Source of the DNA: Gallionella sp.
GTDB lineage: Bacteria; Pseudomonadota; Gammaproteobacteria; Burkholderiales; Gallionellaceae
DNA: 64,000 nucleotides
Direction: 5' to 3'
Assembly (NCBI GenBank): GCA_025350405.1
Contig: JANXXX010000021.1
Location: forward strand, 1 to 64,000
Both the position numbers and the translations under genes were made by a program. This document shows positions 53,564 to 63,190 of the stretch, piece after piece (position 1 is the first letter of the stretch; each line of letters opens with the position of its first letter). Below the pieces are notes generated by a model. It was not told the origin of the DNA. It was given only the letters and a program-made list of their open reading frames with translations, and did not search any database.

Positions 53564-54210
53564 TTGTTGGCCTCGCTATCCGGGCTGGAATACAAAGTGA
53601 ACTCAACATAGCGCCGTGCCGCAGAAGCAGGTGTCTGACCGCCCCCTGCACTTTCATCCGCCCGGGATTGCTGCATTTTCAAGGTAGAGAAAGTCTTGCC
53701 CCTCATGATGCGTTCCTTGCGCAGACGCTGGATATATGTCGGCAACAATTCCGGACTCACCACTCCGCCACTCAGGCTGATCTGCGCGGCATCTCCGGTC
53801 ACTTTGAAGCCGGTCAGCCACAAGCCTTGCACCACCTGGCGCGAGAAGGCGCGCATGTATTCAGAATAGCCGATGGTATTGCCCAATGCGCCGGATTTCA
53901 GCGTCTCGATTATTTCATTCTGCTCGGCAGTCTGTTTTTCCAGGCGCTGCACCTCATTCTGCAACAATTGAACTGACTGTTTAGGAGAAAACTCGGCTAC
54001 AGCGCGCGCCTGACGCTGCTGCTCGGCGTTGTAGCGCTTGGTGTTCTCATCCAATTGCCTGCTTAGCTGATCAACCTGATAAATCGCATAGCCATAGAAG
54101 ATCAAAGAGCCTGCGATGATCATGCCCAACGCCTGCAACATCGCAAACAACGAAAAGTATTTGCGCTGCTTCATGAAAACAGGATTGAACAGGTTGATCT
54201 GCTGGCTCAT
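53560..54210 (-). CDS. PilN-like MSHA biogenesis protein
   Basis: MSQQINLFNPVFMKQRKYFSLFAMLQALGMIIAGSLIFYGYAIYQ; single TM. Confidence 0.8.
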   Translation of the reverse strand: MSQQINLFNPVFMKQRKYFSLFAMLQALGMIIAGSLIFYGYAIYQVDQLSRQLDENTKRYNAEQQRQARAVAEFSPKQSVQLLQNEVQRLEKQTAEQNEIIETLKSGALGNTIGYSEYMRAFSRQVVQGLWLTGFKVTGDAAQISLSGGVVSPELLPTYIQRLRKERIMRGKTFSTLKMQQSRADESAGGGQTPASAARRYVEFTLYSSPDSEANK

Positions 54211-54217
54211 GGGTTCC

Positions 54218-55174
54218 TCATAGCGCGCGGCTTTCATGGCGTAACGCCGCGCCCAGCGCTGGCAAAGTGTGCGAAACAAATTCGCTGTCCGCGAGCGCCG
54301 GGACAGCGCTGATGTCCATCACCTGAGACAAGTCCAGCTTTTGCACCTTCGCATCAAGCTCCGAAGTCAGAAACTCCACCAGACCCGTATTGTCCGGCAC
54401 GCAAACCAACACCATGTCGACCGGGAGGTTGTTATATTGGCGGTCGAAATAATCCAGCGACCTCTGCAACTCCGTTGCAACGCGATCACGATATTGCTGG
54501 CGCAATTCCTCATTGGCATCCAGCAACTGCCCGACGCTGATTTCGATGCGCCGCGACAAATACAATTCGCCCCCTGCCGTAAACGTCATCAGACCGCCAT
54601 AATCATCAAAAGCCAGCATCACCAAAGCGCGATCCTCCCGCTCAAACAGCCTGGCAATATTGCGCTGCGCCATTTCCTGAATATCAATCACATCCAGTTT
54701 TATTTTGGCCTGCTCGAATATCCTGATGCGTTCCTTGATAATGCTGTTTGCTGCAGCGATCGCATACAAGGATTGCGGACGCCCCGAACCATATTTGCTG
54801 GCGGGAATCTGCACCATATCCACTGTGGCGTCATCGATGTGGTAATTCAGGCCGTCCTTGATCTTCCAGCGAACTGCCGTCTTCATCTCATCGGTGGGAA
54901 CATTGGGCGCGTCGACCAGCAACATCTGATATTCGCCGGGCGCCAATAACGTGGAGACATCTTGATCGCCAATGTGCGCATCACGGCGCAGCTTTTCCAA
55001 TGAAGATGCGGTCACTGCGCCAGTTTCGTGATATTCGCAGCGCACCACTCGCGGCATCGGGCCGACAAATTTTATTTTCGCCAGATACATACCATGCGTG
55101 CCCAAGCTGATTGCAAACCAGCCCGCATCGTGGCTTTTAGTTTTAAATAAGCTAGGGAACGAGGGTATTTTCAT
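54218..55174 (-). CDS. mshI: MSHA biogenesis protein MshI-like (PilM-like)
   Basis: KYGSGRPQSLYAIAAANSIIKERIRIFEQAKIKLDVIDIQEMAQRNIARLFE; ORF extends to 55189. Confidence 0.85.
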   Translation of the reverse strand: MKIPSFPSLFKTKSHDAGWFAISLGTHGMYLAKIKFVGPMPRVVRCEYHETGAVTASSLEKLRRDAHIGDQDVSTLLAPGEYQMLLVDAPNVPTDEMKTAVRWKIKDGLNYHIDDATVDMVQIPASKYGSGRPQSLYAIAAANSIIKERIRIFEQAKIKLDVIDIQEMAQRNIARLFEREDRALVMLAFDDYGGLMTFTAGGELYLSRRIEISVGQLLDANEELRQQYRDRVATELQRSLDYFDRQYNNLPVDMVLVCVPDNTGLVEFLTSELDAKVQKLDLSQVMDISAVPALADSEFVSHTLPALGAALRHESRAL

Positions 55175-55339
55175 AGTTAACGCGAACATAATTCAATAAC
55201 ATACTGGTGTCAATGACTTTTTATACGCCAACAAACTGGCTCCCCAGCTTTTAAAAGCACAACCCCGGCAATAATTTTCAACTTCGCAGCAACAGGAGTT
55301 CGGCTGCAGCCACAGTAATTTTGACTCGCCGCCGAAACT

Positions 55340-55362
55340 ACTGATGAGCTTTGCTCATCAGT
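55340..55362. other. Perfect 10-bp hairpin (ACTGATGAGC-TTT-GCTCATCAGT) overlapping mshQ stop
   Basis: Read directly. Confidence 0.7.
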
Positions 55363-58300
55363 AATTTTCACGCAGATAGATAAACTCGTTCGCGCCTTTG
55401 TATACGCCAAACGTGGCGCGCGCGGTATTGCTGGGCAAATAGTTTGAGATCGGTACATTCGTAGTTAGATCCACACTGCCATTTTTGCCGACCCCCGGAG
55501 CAGACAAGCTAATTGCGCTTGCGCCGCTTGCAAACGCAATAGAAGCTGGCGATACCGTGGTCGCGCCAGTGGTTAGATTTTTCTGATAATTGCTGAGCGA
55601 GATATTGCTATTGAGCATTGTCGTCAGACTATCATCCACATTAGGAATATAAACTGTTCCGTTCCAATACTGCGCCGTCAAGGCAATTGGCAAAGGCAAC
55701 AGTTCCGAGCCATTGGCATTAGCTATTTTCATGCGCCCATAGCGAAATTCTGTTATGCCAACCTGAGCATGATCGTTGCCGACTACCGCATCGGAATCCA
55801 AGTCATAACATGCCATCACGGTTGTGTTATTGCAGGTTCCTGCCCCGGAAGTTCCGACGGCGTCCACAGCGGCTCCGTCTCCATCCAGCGGCGCGATGCC
55901 GAAATTCGCCACTGTGTAGTTACCATCAGGAGTTGCATTGCGACTGAGGGTGAACGGAACAGAAAGAACTGCCGCCGCCTGGGTTCCCACCAAAGTAAAG
56001 CAAGGTGCGGAACCGCAGGTGATCAACGGCATCCCGGCATTACTGACGCGTGAGCCGAGATAATACGGCTGCCCGGCCGTGGTGCGATCCACTGCCGCCA
56101 GATTGAGGTTGGCAAAAACCGAAGGGTCGAGCTTGGCGAAGTCGTTTACGCCGTTCTGTCCAACATAGTTTTGCACTGCTACGTTGTTAAGGCTCATCGG
56201 TACCAACGTAATGTTGGCATCGATTTCTTCACCCATATAAGTAAAGGTAGGCGCACAAGGCGTCACGCCATCCGCCACCAGGACGCCCGCTTGGCACAGG
56301 TCAGCGCGATCATTTTGCGTCGGTGTTTGCAATGCGAATTTGGCCAGCGTGAAGCGACCCACTGGGCCGCTGGGGTTGCCTGCCAAGTCACCAGTGACAT
56401 TGCCAGCAGTCAGATAGTTTGCATCCGCAATGCTTGGCATCAAGGTAATGATGCCGACCTCATCCCAGGTAAAGTTGGTACCGGTAGCCACGCCGCCAAC
56501 AAAAGCGCCGAAGGTGTAGTGAACCAGACTGAGGGTTACGGATGTCGATGCAGTGGTCGCCAAAGTAAACACTCCCGGAGAAGGAATGGCCGATATCGTG
56601 GTGTACAAGTCGGCTCCACCCGCACCTGCGCCGACGATGCGCAGACGATCACCTACAACATAGCCCGTCGAATTTGTTACAGACAAGGAATTGCTACCAC
56701 TTGAAATGCTGCCGACTGTCGTCCTGTTAACAAGTGGGGCATTGGTCAGCCCCAGCCCGCCAAGCAATGCGGGCGTCAATTTTACATCTTCCGTCCTGGA
56801 TTCTTTGCCGTAGTTGGGTGTGGCTACGCCAGCGGAATTTACTGCTGTTACCGTCACGCTGAAGGCTTCCCCCGCCTTGACGAACGCTGTGCCACCAGCA
56901 GTGGTGGCACCTGGATTGGCAAAGCCATCACTACTGCGCTTGATGGCGGACAACACGAATCCAGCTGGCTTCATGATGAACGAAGCAACACCATCGCTCA
57001 GCGCAGGGGCTCCGGTATAGTTTGCTGTGAGCGTGACTTGACCGACATCAGGGTAGGACAGCGTGAAGGTCGCCTGGCTGCTCGCATTAAAGGTAAGGCT
57101 GATCGCCGTTTTGGTGGCAGCAGAAGTGCCAATGACAGTTCCGTTGAGAGTCGCCTGCTTGGTGCCGGTTGCCGGATTTGCATAAGCAGTATAAAAGTTG
57201 ATGGTCTTGGCTCCGGTGAAGGCTGCGCCAGAACAAGCAGAAATCGTTCCTGTTACATTATTGCCGGACACGCCATCCGGTACGGCGAGACTAATAGCCG
57301 ATGAGTTGAACGTAAAGCTATTGGTACAACTCCCTGCCGCCCCCCCCAACACCGTATTGGCGCAAGTCGTAGCATTGGCTGCGGCAGGGGTTGAAGAAGC
57401 GGCGAGCGTGACCGTGCCTGCCGTGCCGGATGATACTGTGCCGCTGCCGATGCCAGTGGCACCCACAGCAACCACATTGCCTCCCGGTGTGAGAGTAACG
57501 CTGGTGCCACCGGTGTATAGGTTAGCCAGGGTGCAAGCCGCATCGCCGCATGCCTTGACCGCCACGGTGGTCGGGGTACAGGTCGTGCCGCTACCAGGAT
57601 GATCGATCTCGATGTGATGAATGCTCGGTGTGGAGTAATACACCGTGATCGGCATGTGATCGACGCTGACCGTGCGGTTGGTCGTTGAAGTGGTGCTGGT
57701 GTTTTTGGCAGCAAAAGCCGCGCCGAAGTTAGCCGCGTTGATGTCCGTTATGGTCCAGGTGTTGCCCCACAGATCGGCGGAGCCGCCATGTGCTTCGATC
57801 ACGTCGGCGGTGGTGTAGTTGGTCAGGGTGGAGCGGTCGGTTGCGCCGATCACGCCGCCCTTGACGGTACGCATCGCCGCATCGCGGAGCGTGCCGCCGG
57901 AAGTGTTGCGCTCGACGCTGACGGCAATACCCAAGATAGTTGATCCAACAGGAATCGCAAAACCATAGCCGGTACATTGCAGATAGTTGGTGGTGACATT
58001 GCGGATTACGTTAGTCGCTGTGGTGTAAATGTTGTCGCTGGCCAGCGCGTTCGCCAGCCCGGTCCAGGCCACCGTGCCTATCCCGGTTACATTTGTGCAA
58101 GCCGTAGGGCTCTTGGTTATGGAAAATACGCCCGGAGGGAGTATGCAGGGTGAAGTACCCAGAATGATATAGGGCGTGGGGCAGGCTACACCGGTTCCTG
58201 CCAGGTTGTAATAAGTGTTGCTGACCGGGGCGACAGGTGTGGCTGGGGTGTTAAAAGTCACCGTGTTGCCGACAGCGGATGCATTGAGTCCGGTGGTGGC

Positions 58301-59128
58301 GCTGGCCGTACCAAAAGTCGAAGCCGCTGATACGGTCAGGCTGGAATTGGCACCTTGCGTCCAGCCATTGGTGGTCGCGTTCTGCGTGACTTTTTGAACA
58401 GTAACGCTGCCGTTGTTAGTCAGTTTAGCTGCCGCATTATTAAAGGTGATGGTCGAGTTTGCGGCATTGATAACTCCAGTGGAGCCGATGACCGTACTGG
58501 TAGCATACAGACGCAGCATGTTGGTACCGGCAACCTGGGTCGAAGTGATCGTGCCGTTGATGATCAGCACCGAGTTAGATACAACGGTTGTGCCATTGCG
58601 CCCGGCGCGAATTTGAGCTGTGCCTGCAAAAGTCAGTGTCGCACCTGCAACAATTGAAGGCGCAGTACCCGCCGTGTAAAGCCTGGCACTACCCGAAAAT
58701 GTACCGTTAGTGCCGGAGATCACCGCCGCATTGCCGGTTGACTGGAGGATACCGGTTCCAGCGGCGTTTGTAATCGTCCCGTTATTAGTGACGTTGCCGC
58801 TGACAGTCAACGTATTACCACCAAGCGAAAAAATCCCTCCGGTGTTGACCGTCAGGTCAATCACGCTAGCAGTGGCAGTAAGCGTGACAGTGTTCGGCGA
58901 AGCGATGATGGCGCTATCGGCCGCTCCGGGTATGGTAGCAGCGGGGGAGCCTACACAGGACCAAGTTGCCGCCGAGTTCCAGTTGCCTGTGGCAATACTG
59001 GTGCAAGTTGCCGCCATTGCTGCGCCTTGCCAAACCAGTGTCAACAGCATAACTGCACACACGACAATTCTTCCCAAGCTTTGATTGGATGCGAATTGCC
59101 TGATTCTGCTGCAAGTGGCTTTGCTCAT
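55358..59128 (-). CDS. mshQ: MshQ-like large secreted protein (DUF6701-type C-terminus)
   Basis: 1256 aa, signal peptide, repetitive Thr/Gly/Asn N-terminal half, C-terminal region …YGRMKIANANGSELLPLPIALTAQYWNG…; located after mshP. Confidence 0.85.
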   Translation of the reverse strand: MSKATCSRIRQFASNQSLGRIVVCAVMLLTLVWQGAAMAATCTSIATGNWNSAATWSCVGSPAATIPGAADSAIIASPNTVTLTATASVIDLTVNTGGIFSLGGNTLTVSGNVTNNGTITNAAGTGILQSTGNAAVISGTNGTFSGSARLYTAGTAPSIVAGATLTFAGTAQIRAGRNGTTVVSNSVLIINGTITSTQVAGTNMLRLYATSTVIGSTGVINAANSTITFNNAAAKLTNNGSVTVQKVTQNATTNGWTQGANSSLTVSAASTFGTASATTGLNASAVGNTVTFNTPATPVAPVSNTYYNLAGTGVACPTPYIILGTSPCILPPGVFSITKSPTACTNVTGIGTVAWTGLANALASDNIYTTATNVIRNVTTNYLQCTGYGFAIPVGSTILGIAVSVERNTSGGTLRDAAMRTVKGGVIGATDRSTLTNYTTADVIEAHGGSADLWGNTWTITDINAANFGAAFAAKNTSTTSTTNRTVSVDHMPITVYYSTPSIHHIEIDHPGSGTTCTPTTVAVKACGDAACTLANLYTGGTSVTLTPGGNVVAVGATGIGSGTVSSGTAGTVTLAASSTPAAANATTCANTVLGGAAGSCTNSFTFNSSAISLAVPDGVSGNNVTGTISACSGAAFTGAKTINFYTAYANPATGTKQATLNGTVIGTSAATKTAISLTFNASSQATFTLSYPDVGQVTLTANYTGAPALSDGVASFIMKPAGFVLSAIKRSSDGFANPGATTAGGTAFVKAGEAFSVTVTAVNSAGVATPNYGKESRTEDVKLTPALLGGLGLTNAPLVNRTTVGSISSGSNSLSVTNSTGYVVGDRLRIVGAGAGGADLYTTISAIPSPGVFTLATTASTSVTLSLVHYTFGAFVGGVATGTNFTWDEVGIITLMPSIADANYLTAGNVTGDLAGNPSGPVGRFTLAKFALQTPTQNDRADLCQAGVLVADGVTPCAPTFTYMGEEIDANITLVPMSLNNVAVQNYVGQNGVNDFAKLDPSVFANLNLAAVDRTTAGQPYYLGSRVSNAGMPLITCGSAPCFTLVGTQAAAVLSVPFTLSRNATPDGNYTVANFGIAPLDGDGAAVDAVGTSGAGTCNNTTVMACYDLDSDAVVGNDHAQVGITEFRYGRMKIANANGSELLPLPIALTAQYWNGTVYIPNVDDSLTTMLNSNISLSNYQKNLTTGATTVSPASIAFASGASAISLSAPGVGKNGSVDLTTNVPISNYLPSNTARATFGVYKGANEFIYLRENY

Positions 59129-59146
59129 TTTTCAATCCTCCAAATC

Positions 59147-59575
59147 CTACTTCGCAATCGACACACTCATCTGCCGCTCAACATAGCTCGGCGTGGCCGC
59201 CGTACCCTGCGTAGCAGTTGAGGTCAGTTGAAACAGGGTGATCGTTGCGCTTGCTTCTGACGCTGCCGCACTACCACAATTGACTGTCACCGTGAAATTC
59301 TGCAAGGTGGTGCCCGTTAAAGTGACGTTGTTCGGCTGAGGTGCCGCAAGCGTACCGCAAGCAATGGCGCCCGGGGTAAGCACCTGATACGCGCCCCACT
59401 CTATGCCTGCACGCGCGGCCTGATACGCGCGCGCGCCTTGCACATCCAGCGCAGCGCTTTGCTGCTGAGTGGTGGAAAGCGTGACGGCAAATGTACCCAG
59501 CGCGGCAATCACCACCAGCAGGAAAATCGCCGAAACCAGACTGAAGCCGCGCTGAATGTTTTGTTTCGTCTTCAT
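59147..59575 (-). CDS. mshP: MSHA biogenesis protein MshP-like
   Basis: MKTKQNIQRGFSLVSAIFLLVVIAALGTFAVTLS prepilin-like N-terminus. Confidence 0.87.
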   Translation of the reverse strand: MKTKQNIQRGFSLVSAIFLLVVIAALGTFAVTLSTTQQQSAALDVQGARAYQAARAGIEWGAYQVLTPGAIACGTLAAPQPNNVTLTGTTLQNFTVTVNCGSAAASEASATITLFQLTSTATQGTAATPSYVERQMSVSIAK

Positions 59576-60450
59576 GGCATGTTGCTCACATGAGTTGCAC
59601 TGTAAAGTGTAACCGTCTCGCCACTCTCGGTGATACCCAGATTCAGCGTCACCAAGCCAGATCGCTGCGCCACTACAAAAGCATCATAGGAAAAGCTGCA
59701 ACTGCTAACGTTGGTTGCCAATCTTGCTCGCGCACCCTGCACAGCAATCAGCGCATCCAGCTTCGCAATCGAATCCGTACTTGTTTGAGCGCTCTGAATG
59801 ACATAGCCCCAATAACGCCAGAGCGTACCCGCTCCGTCGCAGGCATAGGTGACTGGCGTGGTAATCACCTGAAAACGATGGCCGGGCGAATCAAACGGCA
59901 GCGTGCTCGCCGATGTAATGGAGATGCTATTAGCACCCACCGCACTGACTGCGCGCCGATTATGCGTTGCCAGCGTATTACCAACGTATGCGTCCGCGCC
60001 AGGGATACCGAGGTTATACACCACGATCTGGTCGCCGACCGCTACCGGCGGCATCGCACCCAGCACCTCGAAGCATGTATCGGCAGCAGTGAAAACAAGC
60101 ACATCGGCAGCCAAACTGCCGCAACCCACAGATGCACCAGCCGGTGCCGCATCGGCACGATAACGTCCGCCGCCCGTGGTTGGTAGAAACTCAAGGAAAC
60201 AACTGGTCGCACCACCCGTGCAAGTGCCTGTCACGCGCACGCTGTTCGGCAAGGCCAGCCGTAAGTCGCGCCCGATGCGGCGCAACGCGGTATCGGCGAT
60301 GTCGGTCATGTCGGCACGGCGCGATACATCCATATACTGCTGTATCGGCGCCTTGAGAAACACCGCCACCATGCTGCCGATGATGCCGGTGATGACGATC
60401 ACCATGATCATCTCGACCAGCGTGAAACCAGAATTAGATTTGCGCATCAT
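59572..60450 (-). CDS. mshO: MSHA minor pilin MshO-like
   Basis: SNSGFTLVEMIMVIVITGIIGSMVAVFLKAPIQQYMDVSRRADMTDIADTALRRIGRDLR. Confidence 0.9.
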   Translation of the reverse strand: MMRKSNSGFTLVEMIMVIVITGIIGSMVAVFLKAPIQQYMDVSRRADMTDIADTALRRIGRDLRLALPNSVRVTGTCTGGATSCFLEFLPTTGGGRYRADAAPAGASVGCGSLAADVLVFTAADTCFEVLGAMPPVAVGDQIVVYNLGIPGADAYVGNTLATHNRRAVSAVGANSISITSASTLPFDSPGHRFQVITTPVTYACDGAGTLWRYWGYVIQSAQTSTDSIAKLDALIAVQGARARLATNVSSCSFSYDAFVVAQRSGLVTLNLGITESGETVTLYSATHVSNMP

Positions 60451-61040
60451 GGCACCGTCCTCGGCGCATAGCGTGTGCGAAAGCCTTCAAGCGTTACCGG
60501 CACTTTATCAGGCCCCGTAACAGTGACATTGATCAGCAACGTTTCCGAACCCGCAATCCCGCTCAATCCAGGCTGTGTCATCGTCACCAGTGCGTCATAT
60601 CCGGTCAATACAGTATTATTGTTTATGTCACGAATGCCACCGGCAGCGGTCATGGAGAAATTACGGTAGTCGTTAACGTTGTCAAAGCTGGCATTGACGG
60701 CAGGCGCCGCCGTTCCGTAGCGATCCTCAGTTACGCCAGCGATGGTTTCTGCCCCCAACGCTTCAACAGTCGCAGCACAACCACCCACACCCACAACAGC
60801 GGAAACCGCTATGGTCGCATTCCCGTCATCCGGGTCGCAATAAGTGAATGGCATCAACTCGATTTCTTCGAGCAGCGATTCGGCAATCGCCAAAGATTGT
60901 TTGTGAATGATCGGGCCGGCACTGCCTTTACCCGTGACATTCATCACCAGCAAAATACCCGCCAGCGCCACGCCGACTATGACGATGAACATGATCAGCT
61001 CGATCAGGCTGATACCACGCTGTTTATGGCGAGTGTACAT
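60447..61040 (-). CDS. mshD: MSHA minor pilin MshD-like
   Basis: KQRGISLIELIMFIVIVGVALAGILLVMNVT. Confidence 0.9.
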   Translation of the reverse strand: MYTRHKQRGISLIELIMFIVIVGVALAGILLVMNVTGKGSAGPIIHKQSLAIAESLLEEIELMPFTYCDPDDGNATIAVSAVVGVGGCAATVEALGAETIAGVTEDRYGTAAPAVNASFDNVNDYRNFSMTAAGGIRDINNNTVLTGYDALVTMTQPGLSGIAGSETLLINVTVTGPDKVPVTLEGFRTRYAPRTVP

Positions 61041-61569
61041 AGCCGGTCTCAGTTTCTACGACAATGTTGTTCGGCGCGCCGCTGACGGTAATGGTCTTAT
61101 TAGCGGCGAAGCTGGGTTTGCCCAGCGCATCAAAATAAAAACCTGTTGGGGTAGGAGAAAATGCAATGCCCGCAGGTGCGGGAACACTATATGACGCACC
61201 GCCGGAAGGAGAAGCCAGATTCACTCCCGGGCAAACCGGCGTAGTATTTATGGTCAAAGTGATGCTGTTAGATGCAAAAGCCACGCAAACATAACGGTGC
61301 TGCGCAATCGCCTCTTTTTGCGCGTAACGCAATGAGGCTTGCACTTGATCGGCAAAACCGCGAGATTGAAAAACATTGGTACTCAAAAGACGCGGGGCAA
61401 CAACTGCACCCAGTATTCCGACGATGACCATCGTCATGATCAGCTCGACCAGCGTGAAGCCGCATTGCTTGTCGCTCACCAGCCTGCCAAACATCCGCGC
61501 CTGTGTAGCGCCGTGAAATTTTCCGGCCTCGTGTTTGATCACATCAATTTGGCTGGAACTCAAACGCAT
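61024..61569 (-). CDS. mshC: MSHA minor pilin MshC-like
   Basis: KQCGFTLVELIMTMVIVGILGAVVAPRLL; true start may be MFGRLVS near 61494. Confidence 0.87.
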   Translation of the reverse strand: MRLSSSQIDVIKHEAGKFHGATQARMFGRLVSDKQCGFTLVELIMTMVIVGILGAVVAPRLLSTNVFQSRGFADQVQASLRYAQKEAIAQHRYVCVAFASNSITLTINTTPVCPGVNLASPSGGASYSVPAPAGIAFSPTPTGFYFDALGKPSFAANKTITVSGAPNNIVVETETGYVHSP

Positions 61570-61645
61570 GTCCTATATGCCCCTCGGGAACGGAATTGAC
61601 ATGGGAGCAAAGTATAACAAAAGCGCAAACGGCAGACGAAAAAAC

Positions 61646-61662
61646 AGGGGGACGAACCCCCC
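61646..61662 (-). terminator. Intrinsic terminator after pilin 2
   Basis: Minus strand GGGGGG-TTCGT-CCCCC followed by TGTTTTTT. Confidence 0.75.
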
Positions 61663-61702
61663 GTTTTGCTTGCTGCGTTGGATTCACCCAACATGGCTGA
61701 AA

Positions 61703-62275
61703 TTAACAGCCGGCAGTAGTCGGAGCGCTTACACCGGGTGACGCACCCGCTGCTGCGGCTTGTGTATAAGTGAAAGAACAAGTCGCATTAGTCTGTGCAC
61801 CTGTCGCGCCAATCGTACCTGTACCGCCGATCACAGAAAAAGTGGTAACTGGCGCAGCAATAATCGCACCGTATCCCTCGGTATTCAACTGTGCCAGCGT
61901 AGGTGCAAATATTGAACTCATGCCCGCTGCAGAAATAATGCCCGCCGTGCCGAAAGCCGAGCTGGCTGGGTAGCCGAAAACCAGATTGATTATCCCCGCC
62001 TCAGTACATACTGTACCGGCTAAACCTACCAAGTTATTGGCAGTTCCGCCGCCACCGGGACAAGCCGCGGCGTCGGCCACGCCAGCCCGCACCAAAACGG
62101 TAGAATGAGTTATTGCTGTAGCGGCTTGCACTGAACCACGCGCCGCATTCAGCTTTGCCACTCGCGCATCGTTCTGAAGGGCGCTGAACTTGGGCAGCGC
62201 TACTGCTGCCAGGATGCCCAAAATCACGATCACTATGATCAATTCGATCAGGGTAAAACCAGATTGTTGTTTCAT
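61703..62275 (-). CDS. mshA: MSHA-type major pilin (copy 2)
   Basis: MKQQSGFTLIELIIVIVILGILAAVALPKFSALQNDARVAKLNAARGSVQAA. Confidence 0.92.
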   Translation of the reverse strand: MKQQSGFTLIELIIVIVILGILAAVALPKFSALQNDARVAKLNAARGSVQAATAITHSTVLVRAGVADAAACPGGGGTANNLVGLAGTVCTEAGIINLVFGYPASSAFGTAGIISAAGMSSIFAPTLAQLNTEGYGAIIAAPVTTFSVIGGTGTIGATGAQTNATCSFTYTQAAAAGASPGVSAPTTAGC

Positions 62276-62409
62276 TATTCGCACTCCTAAAATGTAAGGT
62301 CGCAAAACCGTTTTTGACAACTTCACTTTGCCTACTTAACTCTTGCCCCACTTGATCGCTTCAATTTGTCTGGAACTCAAATGCATGCATCCATCCAGCT
62401 AAAAACAAT

Positions 62410-62424
62410 GGGGCCAAAGCCCCC
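62410..62424 (-). terminator. Intrinsic terminator after pilin 1
   Basis: Minus strand GGGGGCTTTGGCCCC followed by ATTGTTTTT. Confidence 0.7.
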
Positions 62425-62480
62425 TGCTTTATTTCTGCATCAGGTTTGAAAACACGGGAACCGTGGTTTATCGGCTGCTA

Positions 62481-63038
62481 TCATGGGTTGGTCAAGGTCA
62501 TAACGCCCGTGCTAGCATCATAGGTAAAGAGACGCCCGGTCGAAGTAGTAGCGCTGCCAGCAAAATATGTATACGTGCAAACTGGCGAAGCTACTGTCGT
62601 GACCCAATCTATTCCTGTAGCAGCAGCAGTAGCAATCGTTGGGCCTCCACCGCCCATGATTGCTTGCCACACATTCAGGCATGTTGCGGTAGTCATGGTC
62701 GGTACGCCAGCAACCATGGTTGGCGCGGCGTTGTTGGCAGGATAACCATTGCCACCAAAACCTACGGTTACCCCATCAATAGCAATGGCGACACCGGTGG
62801 TACAGGTAGTGGCGGTACAGTTCGCGGGTGCAGTGCCGGGTGAAGCGCCATTCACCATCCATCTTGCACGCACCACTGCAACAGCCGAGTTAAACCCGCC
62901 ATAGACACCGGCAACCGAAGCCCGTTGCGCATCCGTTGCGAGATTTACAAACTTCGGCAACGCAGTCGCCGCCAAAATGCCGAGGATCACGATCACCATT
63001 ACCAATTCAATCAGGGTAAAACCAGATTGTCGTTTCAT
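62481..63038 (-). CDS. MSHA-type pilin (copy 1)
   Basis: MKRQSGFTLIELVMVIVILGILAATALPKFVNLATDAQRASVAGVYGGFNSAVAVVRARW. Confidence 0.92.
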   Translation of the reverse strand: MKRQSGFTLIELVMVIVILGILAATALPKFVNLATDAQRASVAGVYGGFNSAVAVVRARWMVNGASPGTAPANCTATTCTTGVAIAIDGVTVGFGGNGYPANNAAPTMVAGVPTMTTATCLNVWQAIMGGGGPTIATAAATGIDWVTTVASPVCTYTYFAGSATTSTGRLFTYDASTGVMTLTNP

Positions 63039-63190
63039 TTTCAGTCTCCTAATTTAAGGCCGCAGCCCTGGTTATTGAAGCACTTTCATTTCGTCCGTTA
63101 AGCCATTGCCGCAGCAAGGTTTTGACTAGACGGGCGAACACTAAGCGAAGTCTGGTATGAACGCAAGGCCCCAACCGACCAACGGTTACG

